Source: Gammaproteobacteria bacterium (GTDB lineage Bacteria > Pseudomonadota > Gammaproteobacteria > Steroidobacterales > Steroidobacteraceae). From it: a stretch of DNA of 6,458 nucleotides. A program made the translations under genes and the position numbers. The stretch lies in the NCBI GenBank assembly GCA_019242385.1, contig JAFAVO010000344.1, positions 1-6,458 of the forward strand, in the 5' to 3' direction. The notes below the pieces were generated by a model. That model made no database searches and was not told where the DNA came from. It saw nothing but the letters and a program-made list of their open reading frames with translations. Below are positions 1-5,649 of the stretch, in pieces (position 1 is the stretch's first letter; every line of letters begins with the position of its first letter).

Positions 1-121
1 GCCGCGCCCTGACCTCCGCCTCGCTCAGGCTGTTCCATAGCTTCTCATCGCGCTGCGCACGCGCCTCGTACTCCTCCATCACGCTCCATACGCTCGGATC
101 GATGGTCCCTTTGTCGGGCAT
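1..121 (-). CDS. Partial gene (N-terminal 40 codons), possibly a SAM-dependent O-methyltransferase
   Basis: The reading frame starts at the ATG complementary to 119-121 and runs off the left edge, so only about 40 residues are visible, beginning MPDKGTIDPSVWSVMEEYEA. They are charged and probably helical, rich in Glu, Arg and Ala. There is no signal peptide, twin-arginine motif or cysteine. This matters because the gene lies 24 bp after mauD, where methylamine or aromatic-amine dehydrogenase operons usually carry the small subunit, and that subunit has a long twin-arginine-type leader. A start followed by a helical stretch of this kind resembles, from memory, class I SAM-dependent O-methyltransferases, whose glycine-rich SAM motif would come later, outside the window. 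That assignment is weak; the existence of the gene is well supported by the ribosome binding site GGAG nine bases upstream and by its position behind mauED. Confidence 0.6.
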   Translation of the reverse strand, partial: MPDKGTIDPSVWSVMEEYEARAQRDEKLWNSLSEAEVRAR

Positions 122-130
122 GGGGGGTTA

Positions 131-134
131 CTCC
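131..134 (-). promoter_or_regulatory. Shine-Dalgarno site of the partial left-edge gene
   Basis: On the minus strand GGAG lies nine bases before the ATG at 121. It falls in the short gap after the mauD stop, so the downstream gene can be translated from the same message. It fixes the start of a gene of which little else is visible. Confidence 0.6.
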
Positions 135-145
135 GGCTCGCTGCC

Positions 146-739
146 TCAGGCGGTGCTGGAAAAATACTGCTGGAGTGAGGCCACTCCGAGGCGCTTCGCC
201 TCGAAGAGACTTTCCAGATGCTCGCGGGAGTTCACCAGACCGCGCGCGCGCAGCACGCCCTGCTCATCGAGCAGTGCCCCGAAGGGCAGCCGGCTCACCT
301 GGTAAGCAAGTCCCAGCGCCGCGGATACGACATACGGGATGCCATCCAGGCCCTGCATGCGCACGAACTCGCGCTGCTCGTCGCGATCGCCGTCGCTCGC
401 CAGTATGACATCCAGCCAGCGACGCTCATCGCTCGCGCTCGATCGCACGGCCGCGAGCAGCGACTTGCACACCGGGCAGCTCGGCGAGACGAACAGCAGC
501 AGCGTACTGCGCCCATCGGTGCGCGGACTGCCCACGCGGTGCGCGCGTCCCTCGAGGTCCGCCACCTCGAGTACCGGCGCGGGCTCGCCCACGGTCAATC
601 CCCGATTGAGCATCAGCGCGCCCGCCGGAGCGATGCGCTCGTGCAGCACCCCGACCTGCCGCGCGAGAGCGAGCACGACGGCGCTGAGCAGGAGAACCAA
701 CACCCACAGCACGATGTTGGAGATCGCGAGTGCAGTCAT
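146..739 (-). CDS. mauD: MauD-like amine dehydrogenase accessory protein (membrane-anchored thioredoxin fold)
   Basis: The protein is 197 aa. Residues about 5-27 form one hydrophobic segment (an uncleaved anchor or signal) and the rest would lie in the periplasm. A thioredoxin/TlpA-like domain carries the redox motif SPSCPVCK with Cys88 and Cys91, and a Pro at 152 fits the cis-proline loop. The C-terminal stretch GLVNSREHLESLFEAK is typical of genuine MauD rather than a generic TlpA. Family knowledge: MauD is needed for stable formation of the disulfide-rich small subunit of methylamine or aromatic amine dehydrogenase, probably as a disulfide oxidant or isomerase working with MauE. The ATG overlaps the mauE stop as ATGA and has GGGAG six bases upstream; a longer upstream extension of the frame is only mauE read in another frame. 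No dehydrogenase subunit gene is visible, so its client is unknown. Confidence 0.9.
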   Translation of the reverse strand: MTALAISNIVLWVLVLLLSAVVLALARQVGVLHERIAPAGALMLNRGLTVGEPAPVLEVADLEGRAHRVGSPRTDGRSTLLLFVSPSCPVCKSLLAAVRSSASDERRWLDVILASDGDRDEQREFVRMQGLDGIPYVVSAALGLAYQVSRLPFGALLDEQGVLRARGLVNSREHLESLFEAKRLGVASLQQYFSSTA

Positions 740-1281
740 CCGCGGCTCCCGGCGGAAAGCCGTGCGACCCGCGGCGCCACCTGCGCGAGCAGTACATCGA
801 GGCTCATGTAAAGAAGTGCCACTACGGCCGTGCCCGCACCGATGGTAAGCGCATCCGTGCCGCCGAGCGGGCGCGGGGCCACCGGCAGCAGCAGCGTGAG
901 CAGCACCCCCGCGAGCAGCAGATTGCGCCATAGCATCCACGCGCCGATCGGCCGGACCTGACTCGGCCCGGCACAGCCGCAATCGAGATCGCGTCGGCCG
1001 CGGATGAGGTTGATCCCGATGGCGGCCGCATACGCGAGCAGCAGAGCCGCGCCCGCCGCGGCGGCGCCGCCGCGTGAGCCGGGCGGCAGCAGCGCGAGGG
1101 CAACCGCGAGCTCGAGCACGGGCACCATGATCGACGCCCAGGCGAGGGGCGGCGGGATCACCTCATAGGCGCGGAACGCTGCGGCGAAGCGCGTGAGATC
1201 GCCGAGCTTGTGAAGCGCGGCGCTCGCGAACAGGAGCGCAAAGGCGCCGGCGAGCAGCGCGCCTACGGCGGGATCGATCAT
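736..1281 (-). CDS. mauE: MauE-like membrane protein of amine dehydrogenase maturation (DoxX-like)
   Basis: The protein is 181 aa, hydrophobic, with about five membrane segments (roughly 7-23, 47-66, 74-93, 117-133, 144-163). MauE hallmarks are the HKLGD motif near residue 24, followed by an F...Y.VIP stretch, and the pair Cys101/Cys103 in DLDCGCAGP after the third helix. Family knowledge: MauE acts with MauD in maturing the small subunit of quinone-cofactor amine dehydrogenases; the paired cysteines suggest disulfide electron transfer across the membrane, in the manner of DsbB or VKOR (inference). The start at the ATG of 1279-1281 gives the expected N-terminus directly before the first helix; the open frame extends about 60 codons further but only into the divergent decarboxylase. 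No Shine-Dalgarno is visible, and TATCAT lies eight bases upstream. The gene opens the mauE-mauD block. Confidence 0.88.
   Translation of the reverse strand: MIDPAVGALLAGAFALLFASAALHKLGDLTRFAAAFRAYEVIPPPLAWASIMVPVLELAVALALLPPGSRGGAAAAGAALLLAYAAAIGINLIRGRRDLDCGCAGPSQVRPIGAWMLWRNLLLAGVLLTLLLPVAPRPLGGTDALTIGAGTAVVALLYMSLDVLLAQVAPRVARLSAGSRG
746..750 (-). promoter_or_regulatory. Shine-Dalgarno site of mauD, inside the end of mauE
   Basis: GGGAG on the minus strand lies six bases before the mauD ATG at 739 and within the last codons of mauE. It supports the short start at 739, whose ATG overlaps the mauE TGA, and implies coupled translation of the two proteins. Confidence 0.6.
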
Positions 1282-1295
1282 GATGCGACATGATA
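1282..1295 (-). promoter_or_regulatory. Candidate leaderless promoter -10 element of mauE
   Basis: Read on the minus strand, TATCAT (complement of 1290-1295) matches the sigma-70 -10 consensus TATAAT at five of six positions. Eight bases separate it from the mauE ATG, so transcription would begin at or within a base or two of the start codon. No Shine-Dalgarno lies between. No good -35 box is seen at the usual distance. This is inference from sequence alone. Confidence 0.4.
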
Positions 1296-1310
1296 AACCA
1301 CCCGGGCGTG

Positions 1311-1322
1311 TACCATCGCCGC
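1311..1322 (+). promoter_or_regulatory. Candidate leaderless promoter -10 element of the decarboxylase gene
   Basis: TACCAT at 1311-1316 (four of six matches to TATAAT) is followed by exactly six bases and then the ATG at 1323, which places the expected transcription start on the start codon. No Shine-Dalgarno precedes this ATG. The surrounding 17 bp match the region before the gene at 4492 at 15 positions. No clear -35 box is seen. The element also supports choosing the ATG at 1323 over the in-frame ATG at 1290. Confidence 0.42.
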
Positions 1323-2729
1323 ATGGCGGCGCTGCCACTTTCCACGACCGACTTCCGCGCGCTTGCTGCGGAGGTGACGGCGTTGGCCAGCGACTATCTC
1401 GCCGGCCTCGGGGAGCGCAGCGCCTTTCCGCAGGTCTCGGGGAAGCAGTCGCTCGAGGCATTCGCTGACCCCCTGCCTGAAGAGGGTCTCGGACCTGCCG
1501 CGCTCGGCGGTCTGCAGGGGCTGCTCGAGCTCAGTCGTGCGCCATCGCCGCGGTTCTTCGGCTATGTGCTCGGGTCCGGCGAGCCGGTAGCGGCGCTCGC
1601 GGACCTGCTCGCGAGCGTGCTCAATCAAAACGTCACGGCGTGGCGCTCTGCGCCTGCGGCGGTGGCCCTCGAGCGGCAGTTGATCGGGGCGCTCGCGGCA
1701 GCGATCGGCTGCCCCGGACATCTCGGCAGTTTCTGCGGCGGTGGCTCCATGGCCAACCTGATGGGGCTCGCCATGGCCCGTGAGGCCCGCTTACCCGCCA
1801 ACGACTCCGGGGTGCGCCCGGGAGTGGTGTATGCCTCGAGTGAAGTGCACATGTCGATCCCCAAGGCGATGGCGCTCCTCGGGCTCGGCCGGGAAAGGCT
1901 GAGGCTCATTCCGACCGATGACAGCTGGCGCATGAGTGTGCCGCATCTGCGCCGGGCGATCGCCGCGGACCGCGCCGCGGGCGTTCAGCCTCTCGCCGTC
2001 GTGGCAACCAGCGGCACCGTCAACACCGGCAGCATCGACCCTCTCGCAGAGATCGCTGCAGTATGCCGCGAGCATGGACTGTGGATGCACGTCGATGGGG
2101 CGTACGGCGCGCTCGCTGCGCTTGCGATCCCGGAGCGCTTCAGCGGCATCAATGCCGCTGACTCTGTCTCGCTCGATCCGCACAAGTGGCTGTACCAGCC
2201 GCTCGACTGCGGAGTGCTGTTGTTCCGGGATGCAGCGGCGGCGCGCAAGGCGTTCTCCTACAGCGGCGATTATGCGCGGCCGATGGAGCAGGATCCGCTC
2301 GAAGGTTTTGCGTTCTTCGAGGAATCCTTCGAGCTGTCGCGCCGGTTCCGCGCGCTGAAGTTGTGGCTGTCGGTGCGCTACCACGGGCTGCAGGCCTTTC
2401 GCCGCGCAATTCGTGACGACTTGCAGCACGCACGGCTGCTGGCGCAGCAGATCACGGCGACCTCGCGTCTCGAGCTCGCAGCGCCGGTGAGCCTGAGCGC
2501 CGTGTGCTTCCGTTACTGCGGGCCGGCCGCCGGGCTCGAGGGCGATCAGCTCAACGCGGCGATCTTGAAGCGCGTCGTCGAGCGCGGCGGGGTGTACCTC
2601 TCCAACGCCACACTTCGCGGTCGGTTCGTGCTGCGCGCGTGTTTCGTCAATCACCGCACCACGGAGGCCGATGTTGCGCGGGTCGTGCCCGAGGTGCTGG
2701 CGGCGGCGGACGAGGTGCTCGCGCACTAG
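1323..2729 (+). CDS. PLP-dependent group II amino-acid decarboxylase
   Basis: The protein is 468 aa from the ATG at 1323, of the group II decarboxylase family (aromatic L-amino-acid, tyrosine, glutamate and related decarboxylases; aspartate-aminotransferase fold). Visible signatures, numbered from this start: the GSMANLMGL stretch near 141; His176 in SSEVHMS, the histidine that stacks on the cofactor ring; TSGTVNTGSID near 229; Asp258 in HVDGAYGAL, which pairs with the pyridine nitrogen; and Lys288 in SLDPHKWL (codon at 2184-2186), the Schiff-base lysine. The Asp loop reads HVDGAYG rather than the HVDAAYAG common in aromatic decarboxylases, so I leave the substrate open. An in-frame ATG at 1290 would add 11 residues but would put the start 8 bp from that of mauE and bury the promoter-like element. 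The gene is divergent from mauED, and its stop overlaps that of the convergent ligase. It should release an amine and CO2 in the cytoplasm. Confidence 0.9.
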   Translation: MAALPLSTTDFRALAAEVTALASDYLAGLGERSAFPQVSGKQSLEAFADPLPEEGLGPAALGGLQGLLELSRAPSPRFFGYVLGSGEPVAALADLLASVLNQNVTAWRSAPAAVALERQLIGALAAAIGCPGHLGSFCGGGSMANLMGLAMAREARLPANDSGVRPGVVYASSEVHMSIPKAMALLGLGRERLRLIPTDDSWRMSVPHLRRAIAADRAAGVQPLAVVATSGTVNTGSIDPLAEIAAVCREHGLWMHVDGAYGALAALAIPERFSGINAADSVSLDPHKWLYQPLDCGVLLFRDAAAARKAFSYSGDYARPMEQDPLEGFAFFEESFELSRRFRALKLWLSVRYHGLQAFRRAIRDDLQHARLLAQQITATSRLELAAPVSLSAVCFRYCGPAAGLEGDQLNAAILKRVVERGGVYLSNATLRGRFVLRACFVNHRTTEADVARVVPEVLAAADEVLAH

Positions 2730-4411
2730 AGGTGCGAACGCAGCTCCTCTTCCCAGAACTCGAGCGCGCGCCGGGCCTCGTGCGGTGCCCGAGTCAGCTC
2801 TAGCCGTCGCAGCTCGACCCGGCGAATCTTGCCGGAGATGGTTTTCGGCAGTGCTGCGAACTCCACCCGACGGATGCGCTTGTAGGGTGACACGCGCTCG
2901 CGCACGTGCCGCAGGATCGAGGCCGCGGTGGCCGCATCCGCGGTAGCGCCGCTGCGCAGCACGACGAAGGCTTTGGGTACCGCCAGCCGCAGGGCATCGG
3001 GACTTGGCACCACTGCCGCCTCGGCGACGTCCGGGTGCTCGATCAGCACGCTCTCGAGCTCGAAGGGACTGATGCGGTAATCGGAGGACTTGAACACATC
3101 ATCCCTCCTGCCGATGTAGGTGAGATATCCCTCTGCGTCTCGCCTCGCGACATCGCCGCTGTGATAGTAGCCATTGGCCATGGCGCACGCGGTGCGCTCC
3201 GGATCGTCCAGATACCCGCGCATGAGCCCGAGCGGCCGCTGTGCAAGATCGAGACAGATCTCGCCCTCCTGCGCGAGACGGCCATCGGTATCGAGCAGCA
3301 CCACCGGACACCCCGGCAGGGGCCGTCCCATCGAGCCCGCCTTGACCGGCTGCCCGGGAGAATTCCCGACCTGAGCGGAGGTCTCGGTCTGTCCGAAGCC
3401 ATCGCGGATGGTGATTCCCCACGCATCCCGCACCCTCGAGATCACCTCCGGGTTCAGCGGCTCCCCGGCGCTCACCGCCTCGCGCAACGTTACGCGCCAC
3501 TTGCCGAGATCACTCTGCATCAGCATTCGCCAGACCGTCGGCGGCGCACAGAAGCTGGTGACCCGGCACTCGACGAGCTTATCGAGCAGCGCGCGCGCAT
3601 CGAAGCGCTCGTAGTAATACGCCAGGACCGTCGCCTGCGCGTTCCAGGCCGCGAACAACGACGACCAGGCGTGCTTGGCCCAGCCCGGCGAGCTCAGGTT
3701 CAGATGCACATCCCCGGGCTCGAGTCCCAGCCAGTACATGGTGGAAAGATGCCCGACCGGATAACTGACGTGGGTGTGCGCCACCAGCTTCGGCAGCGCA
3801 GTCGTGCCGGAAGTGAAATAGAGCAGCAACAGCTCATCGGCGCGTGTTCGCGCCGTGGCTGTCGCACCCTCGCTCTGCAGCGAGTGCGCAAAGGGTATCC
3901 AGCCCTTCCCCGGAGCACCGGTCGCGATACGTACCGGTGCGCGCCCGAGGCCGTCGAAACGCGCCGTGAGCGCAGCCTCGGTGATGATGGCGCGTACCTG
4001 CCCGCGCTCGAGACGGTCGCTGAGATCTTCCCGCTCGAGCAGCGTGGTCGCCGGGATGATCACCGCACCGAGGCGAATCGCGGCCAGCATCACCTCCCAC
4101 AGCGCGACGCAGTTGGGCAGCATGAGGAGCAGGCGGTCGCCGCGGGCAACTCCGTGCGCGGTGAGAAACGCGGCCACCTGTGCTGCGCGCGCCGACATGG
4201 CTGCGAAGGACACCGACTGGTCCCCGCCCGCATCATCGACCATGCGCAGTGCGCTGGCCTCCTCGCCCGCTGCGATCACATCGAAGTAATCGCCGACCCA
4301 GTTGAACTCCTCGAACGCGGGCCAGCGGAAGGAGTCGCAGGCTTGCCGCCAGTCGGTGCGTGCCCGCAGCAGCTCATCGCGCAGCGCAATGAACCGATCG
4401 CTGTTGGTCAT
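2726..4411 (-). CDS. AMP-forming acyl-CoA ligase, ACSM / acetyl-CoA-synthetase-like
   Basis: The protein is 561 aa, full length for the ANL superfamily, which activates a carboxylic acid as acyl-AMP and transfers it to CoA. Motifs in order: the phosphate loop YFTSGTTALPK at 198-208; SSPGWAKHAWSS near 240-251, typical of medium-chain (ACSM) and acetyl-CoA-synthetase-like members; DGFGQTET at 337-344; YHSGD at 416-420; the hinge and A8 region IGRRDDVFKSSDYRI from 433; and Lys528 in PKTISGKIRR, the adenylation lysine. Two departures stand out: Ala205 where Gly is common in the phosphate loop, and Asp444 where the A8 motif normally has Gly (SSGYRI). I recall SSDYRI in other bacterial members of this group, so it may mark a subfamily rather than a defect. 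The substrate cannot be read from the sequence; a medium-chain or aryl acid is plausible. The start at 4411 has GAGGA six bases upstream. Confidence 0.9.
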   Translation of the reverse strand: MTNSDRFIALRDELLRARTDWRQACDSFRWPAFEEFNWVGDYFDVIAAGEEASALRMVDDAGGDQSVSFAAMSARAAQVAAFLTAHGVARGDRLLLMLPNCVALWEVMLAAIRLGAVIIPATTLLEREDLSDRLERGQVRAIITEAALTARFDGLGRAPVRIATGAPGKGWIPFAHSLQSEGATATARTRADELLLLYFTSGTTALPKLVAHTHVSYPVGHLSTMYWLGLEPGDVHLNLSSPGWAKHAWSSLFAAWNAQATVLAYYYERFDARALLDKLVECRVTSFCAPPTVWRMLMQSDLGKWRVTLREAVSAGEPLNPEVISRVRDAWGITIRDGFGQTETSAQVGNSPGQPVKAGSMGRPLPGCPVVLLDTDGRLAQEGEICLDLAQRPLGLMRGYLDDPERTACAMANGYYHSGDVARRDAEGYLTYIGRRDDVFKSSDYRISPFELESVLIEHPDVAEAAVVPSPDALRLAVPKAFVVLRSGATADAATAASILRHVRERVSPYKRIRRVEFAALPKTISGKIRRVELRRLELTRAPHEARRALEFWEEELRSHL

Positions 4412-4417
4412 GCTCTG

Positions 4418-4422
4418 TCCTC
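4418..4422 (-). promoter_or_regulatory. Shine-Dalgarno site of the acyl-CoA ligase gene
   Basis: GAGGA on the minus strand lies six bases before the ATG at 4411, an ordinary strong site that fixes this start. About 17 bases further upstream TGCTAAGCT (complement of 4439-4447) resembles an extended -10 (TG, one base, TAAGCT), but no -35 box goes with it and the match is weak. Confidence 0.6.
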
Positions 4423-4479
4423 GCCGGCGGCTCCCGGCAGCTTAGCATCGCCTGGATGGCTTGCGCGCTCAAAGGAACG

Positions 4480-4491
4480 TACGATCGCTGC
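4480..4491 (+). promoter_or_regulatory. Candidate leaderless promoter -10 element of the TMEM175-like gene
   Basis: TACGAT at 4480-4485 (four of six matches to TATAAT) is followed by six bases and the ATG at 4492, the same geometry as before the decarboxylase. A purine run (AAAGGA, 4471-4476) ends 15 bases before the ATG, too far for a normal Shine-Dalgarno. TGGCTT at 4457-4462 sits 17 bp upstream of the hexamer but is a poor -35. Confidence 0.42.
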
Positions 4492-5067
4492 ATGGAGCCC
4501 GACCGCCTCGAAGCATTCACCGATGGGGTGGTCGCCATCATCATCACCATCATGGTGCTCGAGATCCGGGTGCCGCATGGGGCGGATCTGGCATCGCTGC
4601 AGGCCGATGTGCCTGTGCTGCTCGCCTACGTGCTGAGCTACATCAATGTCGGCATCTTCTGGAACAACCATCACCACATGCTGCAGCTCACCGAGCGCGT
4701 CGACGGCAAGGTTCTTTGGGCAAACCTCGGACTGTTATTCTGGCTCTCGCTCGTTCCCTTCGTCATCCGCTGGATCGACGAGAGCGGATTCACTCCGCTG
4801 CCCACCGCTGCCTACGGCGTGGTGCTGGCCGCGGCGGCGATCAGTTACAACATCCTGCAGCGTCAGATCATTGTCGTGAACGGCCCCGACTCGCGCCTGG
4901 CGGTTGCGCTCGGTGGCGATCTCAAGGGCAAGTTCTCTCTGGCGTTGTATCTGGCCGCCATCCCGCTCGCCTTCGCCCGGCCCTGGATCGCCGGCTGTAT
5001 GTATGTCGCCGTAGCGCTGATCTGGCTGGTGCCCGACACGCGCATCGAAGCACTGGTCAAGCGCTAG
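4492..5067 (+). CDS. TMEM175 / DUF1211 family putative potassium channel
   Basis: The protein is 191 aa, the usual size of bacterial TMEM175 subunits, with about six membrane segments (roughly 10-26, 41-57, 73-93, 106-123, 148-163, 165-181). The family signature at the start of helix 1, R..xFSDGVxAIxxT, is present as RLEAFTDGVVAIIITIMVLE (residues 5-24), with Thr in place of the usual Ser. The WNNHHHML stretch near 57-64 after helix 2 is also typical. Family knowledge: bacterial members assemble as tetramers around a pore lined by helix 1 and conduct potassium with modest selectivity. The ATG at 4492 puts the signature at the very N-terminus, as is normal; an in-frame ATG at 4456 would add 12 residues across the promoter-like element. 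The gene is divergent from the ligase and convergent with hutD, and stands as its own transcription unit. Confidence 0.87.
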   Translation: MEPDRLEAFTDGVVAIIITIMVLEIRVPHGADLASLQADVPVLLAYVLSYINVGIFWNNHHHMLQLTERVDGKVLWANLGLLFWLSLVPFVIRWIDESGFTPLPTAAYGVVLAAAAISYNILQRQIIVVNGPDSRLAVALGGDLKGKFSLALYLAAIPLAFARPWIAGCMYVAVALIWLVPDTRIEALVKR

Positions 5068-5070
5068 TGC

Positions 5071-5649
5071 TCATTGCGACTGGGCTCTGATTTCGATCAG
5101 CCACAGATCGAGCGCTGCGCCTTCGCTCGAGGCGGTTACGCAGCGATACGGCTCGGCGTTCAGGCACAGCGCATCGAGCGGCGCGAGACTCGCCTCGAGT
5201 GAGGCTGCGCGCACGCTGAAGGGTCCAAGTGCGACGATGAGCGTTGTGTCCGCCTCCAGGGGGAGCATCACTGAGGCCGCCGCGCGGCAGCGATGCAGAT
5301 GCGCGGCAAACCGGCCGCGTCTCGTCATGACGTTGAGATCGGTGACCGGTCCTTGCAGCGGCGCGGCGTACACGGCCGCGTCACCTGCGAAATGACAGGG
5401 CTCACTCTCCGGTGAGAGAGTCAATGGGCTCCGGCCGGTTATCGAAAGCTCGAGCTTTCCGGCAATCACGGCCATCTGACGGTCGACCTGCGGGAATATC
5501 GAGAAAGGGCCGCCGTGATGCACCTCGGCGAGACTGACGCGCCAGTCGAAGCTGGCGAGGTCGGTCCCGTGCGGATACACCGCGACCTCGCGTGTCAGCC
5601 CGCCACCATTCTTCCAGAGCACGGCTGCGCGCTCGGCGGCGCGCAGCAT
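5071..5649 (-). CDS. HutD / Ves family cupin-like protein
   Basis: The protein is 192 aa from the ATG at 5649. The hallmark stretch LWKNGGGLTREV lies within the first 25 residues, followed by FDWRVSLAEVHHGGPFSIFP and a QMAVIAGKLELSI beta strand. This is the pattern of HutD/Ves proteins, two-domain cupin-like beta barrels of about 180-200 aa. HutD is associated with histidine utilisation and has been proposed to limit the pathway by binding an intermediate; its biochemical role is not settled. No other hut gene is in view. The ATG overlaps the upstream stop as TGATG, suggesting coupled translation. A GTG nine bases earlier (5658) is in frame and would add MAL; neither start has a Shine-Dalgarno, and either length fits the family. 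It is the last gene of the right-hand operon and ends 3 bp from the convergent channel gene. Confidence 0.86.
   Translation of the reverse strand: MLRAAERAAVLWKNGGGLTREVAVYPHGTDLASFDWRVSLAEVHHGGPFSIFPQVDRQMAVIAGKLELSITGRSPLTLSPESEPCHFAGDAAVYAAPLQGPVTDLNVMTRRGRFAAHLHRCRAAASVMLPLEADTTLIVALGPFSVRAASLEASLAPLDALCLNAEPYRCVTASSEGAALDLWLIEIRAQSQ

Noticed and set aside
218..811. Plus-strand frames opposite mauD and the end of mauE
   Set aside because: They are compositional shadows; the minus-strand proteins carry family signatures along their whole length.
1055..1080. A very GC-rich self-complementary stretch (GCCGCGGCGGCGCCGCCGCG)
   Set aside because: It encodes a Gly/Ala run in a loop of MauE; such palindromes arise readily from GCC/GGC codons and no T-tract follows.
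1290..1322. Upstream ATG at 1290 as the decarboxylase start
   Set aside because: It would leave 8 bp to the mauE start, lacks a Shine-Dalgarno, adds non-conserved residues and covers the promoter-like element before 1323; not fully excluded.
1791..2726. A 311-codon minus-strand frame antisense to the decarboxylase
   Set aside because: It has no recognisable domain and Arg/His/Ala-rich composition, and the plus-strand gene has all catalytic motifs.
2906..4636. A 576-codon open frame on the plus strand, antisense to the acyl-CoA ligase
   Set aside because: It is low-complexity (Arg, His, Gly, Pro rich), shows no family motif, and mirrors a clearly real ligase; long antisense frames are expected in GC-rich coding DNA.
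4461..5090. A 209-codon plus-strand frame overlapping the channel gene, with a run of histidines
   Set aside because: The His run comes from the ATC/ACC/ATG codons of the real frame (IIITIM) read one base off; the remainder is Arg/Ala/His-rich with no motif.
5401..5421. Two overlapping small hairpins (CTCAC...GTGAG and ACTCTC...GAGAGT) inside the HutD-family gene
   Set aside because: They are short stems inside a conserved coding frame with no T-run on either side, so neither a terminator nor a convincing regulatory element.
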